Below are positions 34,741 to 43,845 of a DNA stretch of 64,000 nt, one piece after another (within the stretch, counting starts at the first letter, position 1; the number at the start of each line of letters is the position of its first letter). Made by a program: the position numbers and the translations under genes. The stretch is taken from NCBI RefSeq assembly GCF_000143415.4, contig NW_003314278.1:1343666-1407665 (forward strand). Direction: 5' to 3'. The DNA is from Selaginella moellendorffii (lineage: Eukaryota; Streptophyta; Lycopodiopsida; Selaginellales; Selaginellaceae). The notes beneath the pieces were generated by a model. That model was not told where the DNA came from. It saw nothing but the letters and a program-made list of their open reading frames with translations, and searched no databases.

Positions 34741-35422
34741 AGTATGCCACAATCGTTCGCTTGAAAATCTGAAGATGTCAATCGAAGCATGCAAGCAAAA
34801 ACATGAAGTAAAGAAGTGCAGGTGGACAACAAAGGAGATGAACTGAGCGAGGCCAAGAACACATATAAGGACTGAATGTAAGCACGTGAGGCCACGTGTG
34901 GTTTTTTCCTCCGTGCGTGGCTTCATGTGCGAAGAGTTTGGTGTGGTAAGGTATGTTGCAGAGCAGCCAGAAGCCCTGGGTGAATATAAGTACGTGAGGC
35001 CTTGTGAGGTTTTACCACCGCCCGAGGACTCCTGTGCATGGGCCCCGGGCGAGAGTCATTTGTGAAAGTGTTCTGCATGAAACTGGTGCCCTGAGGCTTC
35101 TGGCCACGTGGCCCCATGATTAATTTGTGTAGAGTGTGGTTTATTTTTGCATATTGAGTGTATCGATATCTTTTAGTTAGCAGATTATATTGAAGAACTG
35201 AAGACGATATTGAACTGAAGATTCTTCAGCTCTTGAGCAACTGATTGCTGCTGGCTCACTTTCTATATATATCAAAGAGATTTTTTTTTAACAATAAACA
35301 TCTAAGCTGCTGCAGTTAAGCTGTGACATTGTAAAGTTTAAAAAGGAAAAGAATTAGAAAAAGAAAAAAACAGAAATCACGAGCATTTTACTACTGCAAT
35401 AACAAATCGGGATTTCTAGGGT
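34741..35422. promoter_or_regulatory. Intergenic stretch with ACGTG motifs and a diverged direct repeat
   Basis: Several ACGTG cores occur, including CACGTG at about 34884 and the 12-bp palindrome GGCCACGTGGCC at 35102-35113. This is the G-box type recognised by plant bZIP and bHLH factors. A diverged direct repeat links about 34878-34910 with about 34987-35017. TATATATATC near 35266 could serve the PPR gene. Regulatory use is inference. Confidence 0.35.
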
Positions 35423-38164
35423 ATGTGTGCGGCGCTAGGGTTTGTGTGGTGTGTGTCATTTCTCAACAATCTCATGGAGTGGAAAACGTTTTTCAGGGAT
35501 CCCACTTTCTGGTGGGACAACAGGTTCAAGAAGAAAAACAAGTTCTTCTCAGAGTCCTACCCGGATTTCAAACATGTTTCTACCGGAGAGAGCCTCTGGA
35601 TCGCCAACAGGAAAACACCGACCTGGGTCTCTGCAAAACTCGAGGCGCTCGCTGACCCAGCTGTAGGTAAGGCCACCACGGCCCGCTACAAATCTCCACA
35701 TACCCCACCTGTAGCTGGTGATGAACCGGTGAGTTTAGGGAGGCTGATACACCGCGTGAGAGACTCAGCTGAGAGCAGATCCCTTTCTTTGGGAAAACAA
35801 GCCCATGAAGCTGTGCTCAAGAGTGATGAGCACAAAAGCAACATCTACTTGTTGACGGGATTGATCGATATGTACTGCAAGTGTGGCGAGCTTAAGGAGG
35901 CTCGCAAGATTTTCGACTCCATGGGAACCCGGAGTGTTGCGTCCTACAACGCGATCATCCAGGGCTGCGGCTCGAACGGGCAAGCTGAACTTGCTCTGGA
36001 GTACTACTCTGCCCTGAGAGCTTGTACCACCATTCAACCCAACGATCGGACACATGTCGCGGTGATCAGCGCCTGCTCCAGACTTGCTACCGAATCCAGC
36101 GAGAAGAGGGAGAGGGCTCTACGCATTGGGATGGAGATCCATTCAATGCTGAGCAAGGAGAAGAAACAGCTAGATCTGTTCGTGGCGACTTGCCTGGTAG
36201 ACATGTACTCCAAGTGTGGCGAGCTTGAGGAGGCTCGCAAGATTTTCCACTCCATGGGAACTCGGAGTGTTGTGTCCTACACCGCGATCATCCAGGGGTG
36301 CAACACGAACGGGCGAGCTGAACTTGCTCTGGAGTACTACTCTGCCCTGAGAGCTTGTACCACCATTCAACCCAACGATCGGACTCATGTCGCGGTGATC
36401 AGCGCCTGCTCCACACTTGCTACCGAATCCAGCGAGAAGAGGGAGAGAGCTCTACGCATCGGGATGGAGATCCATTCAATGCTGAGCAAGGAGAAGAAAC
36501 AGCTAGATCTGTTCGTGGCGAATTGCCTGGTAGACATGTACTGCAAGTGTGGTGAGCTTGAGGAGGCTCGCAAGATTTTCCACTCCATGGGAACTCAGAG
36601 TGTTGTGTCCTACAACGCGATCATCCAGGGCTGCGGCTCGAACGGGCAAGCTGAAGTTGCTCTGGAGTACTACTTTGCCCTGAGAGCTGATAACACCATT
36701 CAACCCGACGATCGGACACATGTCGCGGTGATCAGCGCCTGCTCCACACTTGCTACCGAATCCAGCGAGAAGAGGGAGAGAGCTCTATGCATCGGGATGG
36801 AGATCCATTCAATGCTGAGCAAGAAGAAACAGGTAGATCTGTTCGTGGCGAATTGCCTGGTAGACATGTACTGCAAGTGTGGCGAGCTTGAGGAGGCTCG
36901 CAAGATTTTCGACTCCATGGGAACCCGGAGTGTTGTGTCCTACAACGCGATCATCCAGGGCTGCGGCTCGAACGGGCAAGCTGAAGTTGCTCTGGAGTAC
37001 TACTCTGCCCTGAGAGCTTGTACCACCATTCAACCTAACGATCGGACCCATGTCGCGGTGATCAGCGCCTGCTCCACACTTGCTACCGAATCCAGTGAGA
37101 AGAGGGAGAGAGCTCTACGCTTCGGGATGGAGATCCATTCAATGCTGAGCAAGGAGAAGAAACAGCTAGATCTGTTCGTGGCGAATTGCCTGGTAGACAT
37201 GTACTGCAAGTGTGGCGAGCTTGAGGAGGCTCGCAAGATTTTCGACTCCATGAGAACCCGGAGTGTTGTGTCCTACAACGTGATCATCCAGGGCTGCGGC
37301 TCGAACGGGCAAGCTGAACTTGCTCTGGAGTACTACTCTGCCCTGAGAGCTTGTACCACCATTCAAGCTAATGCTTGCACCTACACCTGCGTCCTTGTTG
37401 CTTGCGGGAGTGTGATGGCGATCAAGCTCGGGAGGGAGATTCACCAGCTGGCGAAGCATGAAGGGCTGCTGAAAAACAATCCAGTTCTGGGCTCCAGCCT
37501 GGTGAGCTTCTACGGCAAATGCGGCGATGTTGATTCTGCTCAGGAAGCGTTTGACGAGTGCCGAGCTCGGGACGACACGGGTCTCTGGAACTCTCTCATA
37601 CAGGCTTACACTCTCCAGGGCCGATCGATCGAGGCCTTGGAGCGTTTCTATTCCATGACTCAGGAGGAGGGCTGTAAAGCTGACGATGTGAGTTTTGTCT
37701 CGGTGTTGAACGCTTGCAGCCATGGTGGTCTGGTCGGGAAAGGAAGGCAGCTTCTGGATGAAATGCCCAAGCAGTATGGAGTCAAGCCACGTCTGGAGCA
37801 TTATGTGTGCCTGATCGATATGCTCGGGCGAGCTAACCTCCTCGACGAAGCTGTGAGAGTTCTCAGAACCATGCCTTTTGAACCGGATGCAGTGGTTTGG
37901 ACGTCCCTGCTCGGAGCCTGCCGGAAGTGGAAGAATTACACGATCGGCAAACTTGCATTTGAGCGTCTTGTGGAGATGGATCCCAAGAGCGGCACGCCCT
38001 ACGCATTGATGGCCAATATATTTGGAAACCTGGGGATGCTCAGTGAAAGGGCCGCTGTTGTGGAGAGAATGAGAGGTGAAGGCAGCTTCAGGGAGCCCGG
38101 GAGAAGCTGGTGGACGGATGTTAGCTCTCTTTCTCTTCCTCGGGTATGTCTTTTAGAACGTTGA
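35423..38164 (+). CDS. PPR protein with N-terminal OSB-type PDF motif, PLS repeats and E motifs; DYW separated by inversion
   Basis: The frame of 913 residues may start at Met1 or at Met18 (35474). Residues 19-75 read WKTFFRDPTFWWDNR, YPDFKHVSTGESLWI and TPTWV, the PDF motif of plant organellar single-stranded DNA-binding (OSB) proteins. From about residue 120 come PLS-class PPR motifs (TGLIDMYCKCGELKEARKIF; SYNAIIQGCGSNGQAELALE). They include a 111-residue unit repeated almost unchanged. E motifs follow (LEHYVCLIDMLGRANLLDEA; VVWTSLLGACRKWKNYTIGK), then a PG box EPGRSWWTDV. PLS-E-DYW proteins direct C-to-U editing of organelle RNA. Here the frame leaves the family right after the PG box and stops at 38162, because the next 150 bp are inverted. 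No clear targeting peptide is visible before the PDF motif, so an upstream exon may be missing. Confidence 0.85.
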   Translation: MCAALGFVWCVSFLNNLMEWKTFFRDPTFWWDNRFKKKNKFFSESYPDFKHVSTGESLWIANRKTPTWVSAKLEALADPAVGKATTARYKSPHTPPVAGDEPVSLGRLIHRVRDSAESRSLSLGKQAHEAVLKSDEHKSNIYLLTGLIDMYCKCGELKEARKIFDSMGTRSVASYNAIIQGCGSNGQAELALEYYSALRACTTIQPNDRTHVAVISACSRLATESSEKRERALRIGMEIHSMLSKEKKQLDLFVATCLVDMYSKCGELEEARKIFHSMGTRSVVSYTAIIQGCNTNGRAELALEYYSALRACTTIQPNDRTHVAVISACSTLATESSEKRERALRIGMEIHSMLSKEKKQLDLFVANCLVDMYCKCGELEEARKIFHSMGTQSVVSYNAIIQGCGSNGQAEVALEYYFALRADNTIQPDDRTHVAVISACSTLATESSEKRERALCIGMEIHSMLSKKKQVDLFVANCLVDMYCKCGELEEARKIFDSMGTRSVVSYNAIIQGCGSNGQAEVALEYYSALRACTTIQPNDRTHVAVISACSTLATESSEKRERALRFGMEIHSMLSKEKKQLDLFVANCLVDMYCKCGELEEARKIFDSMRTRSVVSYNVIIQGCGSNGQAELALEYYSALRACTTIQANACTYTCVLVACGSVMAIKLGREIHQLAKHEGLLKNNPVLGSSLVSFYGKCGDVDSAQEAFDECRARDDTGLWNSLIQAYTLQGRSIEALERFYSMTQEEGCKADDVSFVSVLNACSHGGLVGKGRQLLDEMPKQYGVKPRLEHYVCLIDMLGRANLLDEAVRVLRTMPFEPDAVVWTSLLGACRKWKNYTIGKLAFERLVEMDPKSGTPYALMANIFGNLGMLSERAAVVERMRGEGSFREPGRSWWTDVSSLSLPRVCLLER
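35870..37365 (+). repeat. In-gene tandem repeat, 333-bp unit, four full copies and a partial fifth
   Basis: The landmark ATGTACTGCAAGTGTGG (or ATGTACTCC) recurs at 35870, 36203, 36536, 36866 and 37199, so spacing is 333, 333, 330 and 333 bp. The one short unit lacks a codon in the KEKKQ stretch. Copies differ at few positions. Each unit encodes one P-L-S set of 111 residues, so gain or loss of a unit keeps the frame. Confidence 0.95.
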
Positions 38165-38509
38165 TCACATCACTCACGTACCCCTCCTCTTTCATTCTCA
38201 GCAACAATTGCTTGAGCTTGGCCGTAATCTCGTCGCTCTGTGAGTGACTCCTATCCCTGACAGAAAAAGAATGCACTTTTCCTGGATCACCTGTGCGGCC
38301 ACAGTGAGAAGCTTGCGCTGGGGTGTGCTCTGGTGAACTCGCAGCAGAAGGAGACCATCAGAATTGTGAAAAATCTCCGAGTTTGTGACGATTGCCATGC
38401 GGCCACTGCTCTCATCTCTAAGCTGGAAAAAAGGCTAATCATCTGCAAAGATGCCAGTCGGGTTCATGTGTTCCATGATGGCAGATGTTCCTGTGACAAC
38501 TACTTTTGA
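38117..38509 (+). pseudogene. DYW deaminase end of the PPR gene, with inverted inner segment
   Basis: From 38273 the plus strand reads ALFLDHLCGHSEKLALGCAL, then IRIVKNLRVCDDCHAATALI and HVFHDGRCSCDNYF, ending at TGA 38507-38509. This is the C-terminal part of a DYW domain with the zinc and catalytic HSE and CDDCH motifs. The last residues are NYF instead of DYW. Between the PG box and this part, about 38122-38272 reads as the missing domain only on the minus strand (SFSVRDRSHSQSDEITAKLK, LLLRMKEEGYVSDVINVLKD, IPEEEKES). The deaminase is thus cut from the PPR frame unless a transcript skips the segment. Confidence 0.85.
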
Positions 38510-39684
38510 AAACATGTCAGTGCTCTTTCTTGCAGTTATCCCTGGTTTTAAACCCTCCGTGAGTCAAGCAGAAACATGGGCCGCTGAGTGAGCATGCCTC
38601 GTCAAAGTACCGCCGCCAACCTGAACTTCACGGAGAAAAAATTAACATTTAAAAGTTAAAACTATGCAAAAGGAGGATGACACGTTGTCTTAAATTTAAA
38701 TTTCTTTTTGGTAGCAGAATTGGGGAATGCTGACTAAACCTGCCCACAGGTGCCCTGAAACAGAGCGCCCAGATTCAGATAATAAGCCTTAGTATGAAGA
38801 CTTGCCGGTACCCAAACTCTTTGCTGATAGCAAGTACCGACTCATGTTCCGGGAGGAAGGTGATGGCGGCTTGCAGCATGACCAACTTTGGGTTTGTGCT
38901 TCTAGAGCACGTTGAAAACATGTCGAAGCTGGTGACGATGGCATTTGTTTCTTGCAATGTACTCACCAGTTCTTCGGCAACGTCTTCCTTCCAGATTTTT
39001 TGAGCTTGTCGTGAGTGGTGACTTGCTTGCTCTCTCCTGTGACAACTTCTTCCAGCCTCTGGTGCCCAACCTCAAGACTCTCTTGTGGATGGAGCTAGCC
39101 CTACACAGTGTGTGTGTGTATCAACCAGCAGATGCACAAATCGTTGAGAATTAATTAGCAACAAGTGTGTATCATAGGCTTAGTACGTAGTGTACTAGTG
39201 TACATGTACATGTGTTTCAGCTAAATATAATGGGCCAAATACACCGAAGAAGTGTGTATAAGAATAGTAGAAACAAATTAAAAAATGTAAATTAAAAAGT
39301 GCAAAAGAAATGAAAATAAAAATTGTCCATCCTCATCAGTTTGCTGAAATTAAGTTGGATTCAATTCTTCCAGCTCCAAATATTGTGTGATTGAGTTGTA
39401 AGTTAATTAATAGTAGAAAATAAGAAAAAAACAAACATTGAAGAAATAGTGTTTGATAATATCGTCTTTGCTTTTAGTTTTTTATTTTCGAAAGAAAATT
39501 AGTGGGGGAGTGCTGGTAAAGATATCTTGGCTGTTCATTGGTTAATTAAATGAGCATGTTTAGAGATGTTTATAAAAGTTTAGCTCTGGACCAAGAGTTA
39601 CCCGAAAATTAAAGTTCAAAATTTACGTTTTCCCTATTTGCACAATAACTTAAGCTAAAGTAATGTACTTACCCGTATTTTTTA
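38510..39684. other. Non-coding stretch between PPR gene and Harbinger H1
   Basis: Positions 38775-39154 contain short open frames on both strands in relatively GC-balanced DNA, but no family is recognised. 39170-39684 is AT-rich and stop-rich. No repeat copy was noticed. Confidence 0.4.
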
Positions 39685-39959
39685 TGGGAAAATTATTATT
39701 CGCACGAAAAAAAAAGGTGAATTTAGAGGATTCTTAAGTAATTTTCAAAAACCCCGACCAAATCTAAAGTGTTGGGGTCATTTTAAAATTTATTCCGGAA
39801 ATATTCGAGAAGATTCTTAGGTAAGGCTTTGGCGTGCCTGCGAAGAAGATCTGATCTCGCGGCACGGCCCGAGAATTAATGGCAGCAGCCGCGGAGATTT
39901 ATGAGGAGAGGCCTGAGGAGGTGGAGGAAGCAGGAAATCCGATTTTAGGGTTGGAAGAG

Positions 39960-40701
39960 GAAACAGGGAAATGGGGCTGATCGAGCTGGATCTGGGCCTG
40001 CTCGTGCTCTATCTTCACCAACAGGAGGAGGAAGAGGTGCCCATGGAGGGAGAGGTGGCCATGGAGTGGGAGGAGAGCGCGGGGTGGCCGGGGTTGGCCG
40101 CGGATCTCTGAATCTGGCCCCGGGAGGATTGGGCCATGGTTCTCAGGCGGCTCGAGGAGGGGGTGCCCCGGGAGGAGGAGGCCATGGTTCTACTCTAGGA
40201 GGAGGACGCCGCGGTTCTTCTCCGGGAGGAGGAGGCCATGGATCATCGCCAGGAGGAGGCCAAGCCTCGGTGGGAGGAGCCGAAGCCACAGCGGGAGGAG
40301 TCCAAGCCGCGCCCGGAGGAGCCCAAGCCACGTCTGGAGGAGTTCCCCTGGAGCACAGCGTGCCGGGAGCTCCAACTACTTTGAGAACCATGGCGGTGAG
40401 TTTACATTTCTTAGGTTGCATGCATGCATGAGTGATTGAGAGCTCCCGGCCGGGTCATGAAGAAGAGGGAGATGACAGCGTCCCCGATCTGGAACAAGAC
40501 CCGGATGCTCACATGGAGGAGCTCCACCACGAGGCTGTCCAGTTTGTGGATACCTCGGGTTTTGCTGCACCTGCTGCTGCGAAGAGAACCCGGGGAAAGA
40601 ACTGGAACCATGCTGAGACCATGGTCCTGATTGATCTCGTTCGGGAAAAACATCTCGCGAAGATTGCGGGGGAGGGAGGAGCAGCCAGCATGTTCTCATG
40701 A
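39960..40701 (+). pseudogene. Harbinger H1 Myb/SANT-like gene with Gly-rich N-terminal region
   Basis: Exon 1 encodes a Gly-rich stretch (GGGGHGSTLGGGRRGSSPGG) built on repeats of GGAGGAGGCCATGG-like DNA. It ends at a good donor (ATGGCG|GTGAGT, about 40396). The next exon (about 40439 on) encodes EEEGDDSVPDLEQDPDAHME and then KRTRGKNWNHAETMVLIDLV, the start of a Myb/SANT-like DNA-binding domain. The frame stops at 40701, in the middle of the domain. The following DNA continues in another frame with KTQRWNLI, suggesting a frameshift or a missed splice. Its role would be DNA targeting for the transposase. Confidence 0.6.
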
Positions 40702-40884
40702 CGAAGACACAGCGCTGGAATCTCATCTTTCACCCTTTTGCTTTAGGGTTTAACTCTTTTCTTCAATTAGGTTTTGTTGCTTGCTGTGCAAGCTATTGCG
40801 GATGACAAGAGCCCCGGTCTCCAAGTGCTGCCTGAGGAAGAAGACTGAACTTGAGGTTCGTCGGGCTGTGATTGGGAGGAGGTT

Positions 40885-42117
40885 TTGCATCGGCCTGTGG
40901 TGGGTGAAGCCTTGAATGTCACCACCTGGAGTAAGTTTTCTTTGGAGTATTACGATGTGGGGAGGTGGAAGAGGAAACTTCAGATGGAGAAGAGGACCTT
41001 CTTCACCATTTGTGGCATGCTGGAGAGTGAGATCCGGAAGCAAGATACCGGTTGGAGGAGTGTGGTGCCGGTGGATGTTCGACTGTGGGTAACTTTGTAC
41101 AAGCTTTTCAAGAACACAGATTACTTGGATCTGGCAGACAAGTTCGGCATTGGGGAGTCCACAGCTCATGAGATTGTCATGGACACTACTGTGGCAATTG
41201 TCAAGTGTCTCAGGTACAAGATTCATTTTCCTTCAACCGCCAATGAGGTTCAAGCTGTTACTGCTGGCTTTCGACAAGTGACAGGTACATTTTCTTATGT
41301 TTTTTGGATTGTTATAAGTTTTGATGACCAATGCCTAATGTTGCTGGGGCGATCGACTACTAGACTGGACGGCGAGAGCTACTACGACTGGAAGCAGCGG
41401 TACTCGGTCATCTTGCAAGGGGTTTGTGATGCCCAGAAGAGGTTGCTCAGTGTCTATGCTGGTGGCCAGGATGGTTCTAAAATGTTCTTTTTGCTCGTCC
41501 ACGACAAGAGGGTTTTTCGTAATTCAACCCTCAGGAACAAGATTGTAGCAAGGGAGCTGCTGACATCACCCGCGGTGTTAGCATATGGTGATAGGATCAA
41601 GCCATACCTAGTGGGGGACAAAGGGTACCAACTCCAGCAGCATCTGATGATTCCACACACAAGTAAGTCTTCTTCATTCTACTTTCTTTTGTTCACTTGT
41701 TTTGGTTGTTGCTCAACTCCGAACCCGACACCATCCAAGGCAGCTTTCAACCTTCATCACCACCTTGCTCGGATTGTTATTGAGCAAGCATTTGGACTTC
41801 TTAAAATGAAGTTCAGATGCTTGGATCAAAAACAAAGGATCCAGCCAAAGTACCTTCCCAACATCATCAAGAGTTGTTGCATCTTGCACAATTTCTTGAT
41901 TGATGTTGGGGAGACTGATCTTCAGGTGGAGATCCAAGCTTGGAGGAAAGAGGTGAAAAGGCTCAAGGACCAGGACCTCTTTGTCGATTACGGTGATCCC
42001 GAGCAAGCGGAAGGGGAACCTTGTGAGGAGTTGCACAGTCCAGAGGATGCGAAAGAGGTTAGAGAGAACCTCACGTTTTCCCTCTGTCTTTGCCAGTGGC
42101 GTTCGTGTTTGCTTTGA
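40885..42117 (+). CDS. PIF/Harbinger transposase (H1), 410-residue open frame, first catalytic block broken
   Basis: The frame begins MHRPVVGEALNVTTWSKFSL and contains FSIGESTAHEIV-like helix-turn-helix wording (DKFGIGESTAHEIVMDTTVA). The core follows: ESYYDWKQRYSVILQGVCDA, VHDKRVFRNSTL (second Asp) and ARIVIEQAFGLLKMKF (Glu). CCILHNFLIDVG then lies near the C-terminus. The first catalytic block (GAID) exists only in the +1 frame at about 41349-41360, followed by a stop, so this frame lacks the first Asp. Two introns remain readable: one with donor GTACAT after QVTG at 41285, and one with donor GTAAGT at 41662. The spliced product may be shorter than the open frame. Confidence 0.75.
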   Translation: MHRPVVGEALNVTTWSKFSLEYYDVGRWKRKLQMEKRTFFTICGMLESEIRKQDTGWRSVVPVDVRLWVTLYKLFKNTDYLDLADKFGIGESTAHEIVMDTTVAIVKCLRYKIHFPSTANEVQAVTAGFRQVTGTFSYVFWIVISFDDQCLMLLGRSTTRLDGESYYDWKQRYSVILQGVCDAQKRLLSVYAGGQDGSKMFFLLVHDKRVFRNSTLRNKIVARELLTSPAVLAYGDRIKPYLVGDKGYQLQQHLMIPHTSKSSSFYFLLFTCFGCCSTPNPTPSKAAFNLHHHLARIVIEQAFGLLKMKFRCLDQKQRIQPKYLPNIIKSCCILHNFLIDVGETDLQVEIQAWRKEVKRLKDQDLFVDYGDPEQAEGEPCEELHSPEDAKEVRENLTFSLCLCQWRSCLL

Positions 42118-42221
42118 AATTTGCCGGGATATAATTCTAAACATTTGAATTTGAATTAAGTGAATTTTAAGTGTTCAAATGCATTGTTTTTAAGTGCGAA
42201 TCCGAGGGTGTTTTTCCACTT

Positions 42222-42985
42222 AAATCTAAGACATGTGCGAATGCAAAAGTCCTTTGCAACACAAATTTTTTCAATGTGGGAACCCAACTTTCTTAATTTT
42301 TAAAGTGGGTCGCTTAAGTTTTTTTTCACTAAATAAATGTGCGAATTGGTCCTTTCTCAACATAAAAGATAATGTTTTGCCAAGCTTACCACAACCACTG
42401 GCAACCTTGATTGTCAATGATGTTGTCCTTGGCTGTGGTATCTATAACCATACAGCTAGGGCCAAAGTTACACCACCAATGGCCCATAGCAAGCACAGCC
42501 ATGGTGGCACAAGGTCTCGCCCATGGCTAGCACTACCTTGGCTGACCTTAGCCGTGGCATAGCCATCTACTAGAGGAGCTAGAGGAGAGCTGTTGTAGGA
42601 GGAGTGCTAGAGGAGTTGGAGGAGAGCTGTTGCAGGAGAAGTGCTGGAGGAGCTGGAGAGCTACTATAGGAGGAGTGCTGGAGGAGTTGGAGGAGACTCA
42701 ATGCACAAGGGGTTTTGGAGGAGCTAGAGGGTGAGAAAAAATGATTTGATGAAATTAAAAAAAAACTGAAAAATCCAAGAGTAGGATTGGCAAAAGTACA
42801 ATGTGGAAGAGAGTTGTTGCAGGAGGAGCACTAGAGGACATGGAGGAGAGTTGCTACAGGAAGAGTGTTGGAGGGAGGAGATATGTTGCATTGGAGGAAA
42901 GTAAGAGCCACTAGAAGAGTTGGGCACTAGAGGAAAATAAGAGTTGCTATGTGGAGAGTTTGGGCATTATACACAATACCATCTA
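42222..42985 (+). repeat. Dispersed repeat R, longest copy in the window
   Basis: It starts TAAATCTAAGACATGTGC, directly after the Harbinger H1 target site. It matches 18516-18765 in its two ends and 62385-64000 (inverted) along most of its length. It carries a 37-bp minisatellite and no gene. The right border is unclear because the following DNA is also shared with 18766 onward. Confidence 0.65.
42570..42725 (+). repeat. Purine-rich minisatellite, about 37-bp unit, four copies
   Basis: Units of the form TAGAGGAGTTGGAGGAGAGC plus TGTTGCAGGAGAAGTGC follow one another with lengths of 34-37 bp. The inverted copy lies at about 63540-63690. Confidence 0.7.
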
Positions 42986-43845
42986 CACTAACTAACCCTA
43001 ACTGTTTGCTTTGATATTGTCAATTTTTACATAAATAAAATATTTATATGATGTACTCATTTTAATACATTTTTCTATTCATATGTACTTCTTGTTTATC
43101 TCTCAAAGAGTTCAACTAATGTTTTTTTTATCAATTTTATTCTTCCTATAGCAAGCTTAAAGCAAATAGTGAAGAATATAAGGAAGAAGTCCTACACTCT
43201 TGCAATACTAAAAGCTTGCAAACTTTCCTTTAAGAACATTATTACTAGTAAAAAAGTTCACTTTTTTTGAGTAGTCTGATGTGTTTGTCTTTATAGCATG
43301 TCCATAAACAGAAAACAAGGATGCTCCTCATAGTAGAGTATCACAGTGATAGAAGAAGTTTGAGCTTCTTCTCCATGCAATGGGCAACAATATAATCAAG
43401 TGGCTGTAGTGATTGATACAAAAGTTCTCCTGGATCTTGCTTGTTAGGCTGGCGTGGCTAAGACACTGATAAAGGTAAGTTCTGCAAAGATTTAATAAGG
43501 TTTTGCTGGATTGTCCTTACTGGGCTTACAGTTAGATCATGGGTGATCAGGAGCTCACAGTTTTGCACAAGATTTGATGAAACATGTTTCTTGCTTGAGC
43601 TAGGATCCTTGATCTGCCATGGGTGGTGATCAATGCATTCACAAAAGGTGCCGGAATGAAATCCAACAGCTTAAGCACTTTCAAAAGACACCCATTCTAG
43701 GCATTTGCAGTGATCATTGCATTCCAAGAGACCAAAGTCCTCTTGCTCAAAACTTCCTGCTATGCTCATGATCACATTTCCAAGATTGAGCTCCATGTTT
43801 CTAGAATTCTTCTGTGAATCGTCACTTCTTTCTCATACTGCACAG
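42986..43845. other. Non-coding stretch upstream of RRP5 copy R2
   Basis: It is nearly identical to 18766-19682 apart from small indels. No gene is seen. Confidence 0.6.

Larger units (their letters stand above)
39685..42219 (+). mobile_element. PIF/Harbinger transposon H1 with TTA target duplication
   Basis: The left end TGGGAAAATTATTATTCGCA follows TTA (39682-39684). The right end, read inverted, is GTGGAAAAACACC...GGATTCGCACTTAAAAA and is followed by TTA (42220-42222). Both ends share GGAAAA and ATTCGCAC blocks. A 3-bp TTA/TAA duplication is typical of PIF/Harbinger. Inside are a Myb/SANT-like gene and a DDE transposase gene on the same strand. The 2535-bp length suits the family. Confidence 0.65.

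Noticed and set aside
35870-37365. Regular direct repeats resembling an array
   Set aside because: Units are 333 bp, contiguous and coding; not a CRISPR array.
35765-37801. Series of minus-strand open frames spaced by 333 bp
   Set aside because: They are antisense of the PPR tandem repeats and recur only because the DNA unit recurs.
38775-38966. Small minus-strand frame possibly similar to organelle transcription factors
   Set aside because: Only vague wording; no repeat motif could be aligned by eye, and the opposite strand is equally open.
40143-40421. Pro-rich minus-strand open frame
   Set aside because: It is the complement of the Gly-rich GGAGGAGG repeats of the Harbinger Myb gene; low-complexity antisense frame without other support.
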